A stretch of DNA of 8,337 bases from an uncultured Eubacteriales bacterium (GTDB lineage: Bacteria > Bacillota > Clostridia > Oscillospirales > CAG-272), in NCBI GenBank assembly GCA_934467435.1, contig CAKSLR010000060.1, positions 1 through 8,337 of the forward strand. Direction: 5' to 3'. A program made the position numbers and the translations under genes. This document shows positions 6,280 through 8,337 of the stretch, in pieces; the stretch's first letter is position 1; each line of letters begins with the position of its first letter. The notes below the pieces were generated by a model. It had not been told where the DNA came from. It ran no database searches and worked only from the letters and a program-made list of their open reading frames with translations.

Positions 6280-7101
6280 ATGAAACCACTGCAAGCATAC
6301 TTAGACCGCGTGATGGCAGACGAGCAGATTTCGGCATATGCCGTGCTGCCCTATACGGCGTGCCGCGAGGTACGCCCGTATCTTCGCGAGCGGCTTTCGC
6401 CGTTTGTTCCGCAAAGTGCGGTCATCTTCCTGGTGCCGTATTATGCCGGGGAGACCGAAAATCTCTCCCGCTACGCGGCTGCCGAGGATTATCACCTGTA
6501 TATGCGGGAATTGTTTGCCCGCCTGACGGTTGCACCGTCGGAGAGCGGCTATCGGTTTTACGGCTTTTCCGATCATTCGCCGATCGATGAGCGCCATGCC
6601 GCCTGCGCGGCGGGGCTGGGAATGCGCGGAGATAACGGGCTGCTGATTCACCCGGATCTTGGTTCTTTCGTTTTTATCGGGGAACTGTTGACCGATGCGC
6701 CGCCGGATCTTTTTGAAATCCAGGAGCCCGCCCCGCCCGCGCCCTGCCTGCATTGCGGCGCGTGCCGCGCCGCTTGCCCCAGTGGCATCCTGCGCGGGGA
6801 AGGAACGCTTTGCCTTTCCGCCGTCACACAGCAAAAAGGAGAACTGAATGAGGAAGAGAAACAACTTTTGCTGGCAGGCGGCACCGTTTGGGGGTGTGAC
6901 ATCTGCCAAATCGTATGCCCCTATAATCAACGCATGATCGCGCGTGGGTACCGAACGCCCATTCCGTTCTTCCGGGAGAACCGTATCACCCGTCTCCGTG
7001 CGGAAACGCTTGCCGCGATGGATGATGAAACCTTCCGCCGCCGCGCCTTTTCCTTCCGCGGCAGACAACCGCTTGAGCGAAATCTGGAATTGCTGCCCTG
7101 A
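6280..7101 (+). CDS. Short QueG-like double [4Fe-4S] protein (epoxyqueuosine reductase family)
   Basis: 273 residues from the ATG at 6280, which has AGGGGGG at 6264-6270. An in-frame GTG at 6184 was rejected because it lacks a ribosome binding site and adds non-family residues. QueG is a cobalamin and iron-sulfur enzyme that reduces epoxyqueuosine to queuosine in tRNA. Family marks: S-D-H-S-P-I-D-E-R at 97-105 (D98 matches the conserved catalytic-site Asp), G-L-G-M-R-G-D-N-G-L-L at 112-122, and G-S-F-V-F-I-G-E-L-L-T-D at 128-139. Cluster 1 ligands are C156, C159, C162 and C166-P; cluster 2 ligands are C178, C206, C209 and C213-P in G-C-D-I-C-Q-I-V-C-P-Y-N. It lacks the C-terminal HEAT-like part of full QueG (E. 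coli about 379 residues), and the usual G-K-N is R-G-D-N. True queuosine activity is therefore likely but not certain. Confidence 0.85.
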   Translation: MKPLQAYLDRVMADEQISAYAVLPYTACREVRPYLRERLSPFVPQSAVIFLVPYYAGETENLSRYAAAEDYHLYMRELFARLTVAPSESGYRFYGFSDHSPIDERHAACAAGLGMRGDNGLLIHPDLGSFVFIGELLTDAPPDLFEIQEPAPPAPCLHCGACRAACPSGILRGEGTLCLSAVTQQKGELNEEEKQLLLAGGTVWGCDICQIVCPYNQRMIARGYRTPIPFFRENRITRLRAETLAAMDDETFRRRAFSFRGRQPLERNLELLP

Positions 7102-7108
7102 AAGAATA

Positions 7109-7147
7109 CCTTTTTCCGCTTTTACATATTCGGTCGGCGGAAGGGGG
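7109..7147 (+). promoter_or_regulatory. Hairpin that could cover the ribosome binding site of the 204-residue protein
   Basis: As RNA, CCUUUUUCCGC (7109-7119) can pair along its full 11 nt with GCGGAAGGGGG (7137-7147), using three G-U pairs and a 17-nt loop. The 3' arm contains the whole Shine-Dalgarno sequence of the next gene (ATG 7155). It could limit translation unless melted or unless ribosomes finishing the QueG-like gene open it. It is not a terminator, as no T tract follows. Confidence 0.4.
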
Positions 7148-7154
7148 CGGTTCT

Positions 7155-7769
7155 ATGCCGGAGAAACAAAACGGGGATACTTTCGCTGCGAAAGCGGCGG
7201 CAAATGCCCGTTTTTTTCATGCCGCCGAGCGGGCAGAACTGCACGGGCGGCGGAATTACGCCGCCTATTTGCGAAAAACCTTCCGCGGCAGTACCCCCTA
7301 CCAATGGTATCGGCGGGCGTTGAGCGTCTTTTCTCCGACCTTTTTTCTCTTTCGCCTGTTTCGCATTCTGCTTCGCGTTATACGTTTTGTGGAAACCAGC
7401 GCGTATCTTCTGCTGGCGCTGACGGTCTGTGTCCTGCTTTTGCCGGCGGCGCTTCTTTCCTTTCTTTCGTTTGCTTACGCCGCCGCCGGGGAACGGCGCC
7501 GTGCCAACCGCGTCCTGCGCGCGTGTTTTGTAGAAAAGACCGTCCTTCTTTTCGGCGCGGCGGAGGGAGATGTTGCCCGTTATGCGGCATTTGCACCGGG
7601 GGCGACCGTCGTTTTGATCTCCGATGTGCGTTTCCCTGCAGAACCGCGTAAGGCAACGCTTGCGTTTTATCGGGCGCCGGGTGGCGTGCTGGTTGTGCGG
7701 GAAGCATATTATTTTTATCTGCGTCGGACGCTTTTACCCCTTTCGCGGCGTGCCATTGAAATTTTTTGA
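7155..7769 (+). CDS. Unrecognised membrane protein, 204 residues
   Basis: I do not recognise a family. The ATG at 7155 has a strong AAGGGGG at 7141-7147. The N-terminal 55 residues are charged and helical-looking (many Ala, Arg and Lys). A hydrophobic, Arg-punctuated stretch at about 60-77 and a strong helix pair at about 83-111 (S-A-Y-L-L-L-A-L-T-V-C-V-L-L-L-P) suggest two or three membrane segments. The C-terminal 80 residues alternate short beta-like runs (T-V-L-L-F-G, T-V-V-L-I-S-D, G-V-L-V-V-R-E), so they may form a small cytoplasmic alpha/beta domain. The last strand leads to an aromatic-basic end (Y-Y-F-Y-L-R-R). The gene starts 53 nt after the QueG-like stop with no terminator between, so co-transcription is likely. 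A hairpin may cover its ribosome binding site. No clear terminator follows it. Confidence 0.7.
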   Translation: MPEKQNGDTFAAKAAANARFFHAAERAELHGRRNYAAYLRKTFRGSTPYQWYRRALSVFSPTFFLFRLFRILLRVIRFVETSAYLLLALTVCVLLLPAALLSFLSFAYAAAGERRRANRVLRACFVEKTVLLFGAAEGDVARYAAFAPGATVVLISDVRFPAEPRKATLAFYRAPGGVLVVREAYYFYLRRTLLPLSRRAIEIF

Positions 7770-7788
7770 AAAAAATATGGATTTGCTC

Positions 7789-7817
7789 TTTACTTTTTTC
7801 CCTTCGTGTGCTATAAT
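7789..7817 (+). promoter_or_regulatory. Promoter of tRNA-Arg, extended -10
   Basis: Perfect -10 TATAAT (7812-7817) preceded by TGC (7809-7811), an extended -10. A moderate -35 TTTACT (7789-7794) lies 17 bp upstream. Transcription would start near 7824, about 29 nt before the tRNA. Confidence 0.82.
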
Positions 7818-7852
7818 AACAAGCGGTTTGCGATAGGGCAAATCACTTATCT

Positions 7853-7929
7853 CTGCCCGTAGCCCAGCTGGATAGAGCGCAAGACTCCGACTCTTGAGGC
7901 CGCAGGTTCGAATCCTGTCGGGCAGGCCA
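7853..7929 (+). tRNA. tRNA-Arg, anticodon CCG, CCA encoded
   Basis: 77 nt with a full cloverleaf. Acceptor CTGCCCG (7853-7859) pairs perfectly with CGGGCAG (7919-7925). The discriminator is G and CCA follows (7927-7929). Anticodon stem CAAGA/TCTTG is perfect, and loop CTCCGAC gives anticodon CCG (7887-7889), reading the arginine codon CGG. The T arm is GCAGG-TTCGAAT-CCTGT. The D stem GCCC (7862-7865) against GAGC (7875-7878) has one mismatch, C-A at the 12-23 pair (7864 with 7876), where T-A is usual. It stands alone between its own promoter and terminator, next to a decayed gene, a typical place for past integration or rearrangement. Confidence 0.96.
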
Positions 7930-7930
7930 A

Positions 7931-7982
7931 AAAAAGACACACGCAAAAGGAGCGTACAAAACTCCGCTGCGTGTGTCTTTTT
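7931..7982 (+). terminator. Terminator of tRNA-Arg
   Basis: AAAAAGACACACGC (7931-7944) and GCGTGTGTCTTTTT (7969-7982) form a perfect 14-bp stem ending in a T run. The loop holds a further small hairpin, GGAG (7949-7952) with CTCC (7962-7965). It starts right after the encoded CCA. Confidence 0.92.
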
Positions 7983-7990
7983 CTATGTAA

Positions 7991-8281
7991 AACAGGGAGT
8001 TCCTGTGTCCAGACTATGCAGTCGGATACGCTGTCTCGGATAGACCTTTTGGACCATTTAAAAAATATGAGAATAATCCTATTTTACACAAGTTCGGTGA
8101 TGTTGTCGGAACGGGTCACCATAGTTTTGCACCTACCGGCAATGAAAGCAGATACCTATGGATTTATCATTGCCACAGCAATATTCCCGGAAGTTTTAAG
8201 CCAAGACAGATTTGCTTGGCGGAGGCGTAATTTGTTGCGGACCCGGAGGGCGGGGCGGATATTTTGGTGATCCATCAATGA
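7991..8281 (+). pseudogene. Remnant of a glycoside hydrolase family 43 gene
   Basis: Reading codons in the frame of 7991, the translation from about 8000 to 8227 has the features of a GH43 beta-propeller: D-Y-A-V-G-Y-A-V-S-D-R-P-F-G-P-F, K-K-Y-E-N-N-P-I-L, G-T-G-H-H-S-F and L-W-I-Y-H-C-H. The order matches the second half of GH43 arabinan/xylan-side-chain hydrolases. There is no start codon or ribosome binding site, and TAA stands immediately upstream (7986-7988). The first half of the enzyme, with its catalytic Asp and Glu, is missing. At 8228-8230 a TAA interrupts the frame, yet the next codons still look like the family (F-V-A-D-P-E-G-G-A-D-I-L-V-I-H) until TGA at 8279-8281. I read this as a 5'-truncated, stop-containing dead gene. 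Homology was judged by eye; the exact substrate cannot be given. Confidence 0.72.
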
Positions 8282-8337
8282 AACAGGTATCATGAACCCG
8301 GCAGGATATTCTCGCGCAGGTGCAGACGACCCCGGAC
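8282..8337. other. Unassigned window end
   Basis: The last 56 bases carry no feature I can support. An ATG at 8292 opens a frame to the window edge but has no ribosome binding site. A minus-strand frame open from the edge ends at a TGA (8294-8292) with H-L-R-E-N-I-L-P-G-S and could be the end of a gene entering from the right. Either may be chance. Confidence 0.3.

Noticed and set aside
7762..7775. TTTTTTGAAAAAA palindrome at the end of the 204-residue gene as a terminator
   Set aside because: The pairing is A/T only with no GC core, so it would not form a stable hairpin.
7734..7946. A minus-strand frame containing D-R-I-R-T-C-G-L-K-S-R-S-L-A
   Set aside because: This is the familiar false protein made by translating the antisense of a tRNA gene.
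7971..8270. A 99-residue plus-strand reading frame
   Set aside because: It begins inside the tRNA terminator, has no ribosome binding site, and runs out of frame with the GH43-like translation that explains the same bases.
1..8337. CRISPR array, insertion sequence, integrase, phage or toxin-antitoxin genes
   Set aside because: No spaced direct repeats, transposase-like motifs, or paired small toxin/antitoxin genes could be found by reading either strand.

Overview
The window looks like ordinary chromosome from a Gram-positive, moderately GC-rich bacterium, most likely a member of the class Clostridia. The signs are a complete tyrosine T-box leader, consensus SigA-type promoters with 17-bp spacers, strong AGGAGG-like ribosome binding sites, U-tract hairpin terminators, a YetF/DUF421 protein and a tRNA with an encoded CCA end. 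The species cannot be named from the sequence.

Layout. Positions 1-1722 (+) hold the end of a tight operon: the tail of a small membrane protein, a membrane-anchored protein with an Ig-like end, and a membrane-anchored metallo-beta-lactamase-fold protein resembling the hydrolase part of ComEC/Rec2. These overlap by 17 and 4 nt and end at a strong terminator. TrmO, a tRNA methyltransferase, follows at 1773-2450 (+) and shares a bidirectional terminator with a minus-strand pair of membrane proteins (2487-2816 and 2833-3687) driven by a consensus promoter at 3774-3802. A YetF/DUF421 membrane protein lies at 3833-4516 (-). Divergent from it is tyrS (4906-6129, +) behind its T-box leader. Next come a short QueG-like double [4Fe-4S] protein (6280-7101, +), an unrecognised membrane protein (7155-7769, +), tRNA-Arg(CCG) at 7853-7929 with promoter and terminator, and a 5'-truncated, stop-containing remnant of a glycoside hydrolase family 43 gene (about 7991-8281). 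The last 56 bases are unassigned.

How the genes relate. Three loci concern tRNA: tyrS charges tRNA-Tyr and is controlled by it, TrmO modifies A37 of tRNA, and QueG-type enzymes finish queuosine in GUN-anticodon tRNAs, including tRNA-Tyr. Terminators separate them, so this is a neighbourhood and not a proven pathway. Most of the remaining genes encode envelope proteins.

I found no CRISPR array, transposase, integrase, phage gene or recognisable defence system, and nothing that clearly amounts to a new system. The points most worth a second look are the GH43 remnant beside the tRNA, the terminator placed tightly before trmO, the inverted repeat and the SD-occluding hairpin near the QueG-like gene, and the surface operon with the cysteine-rich ComEC-like protein.
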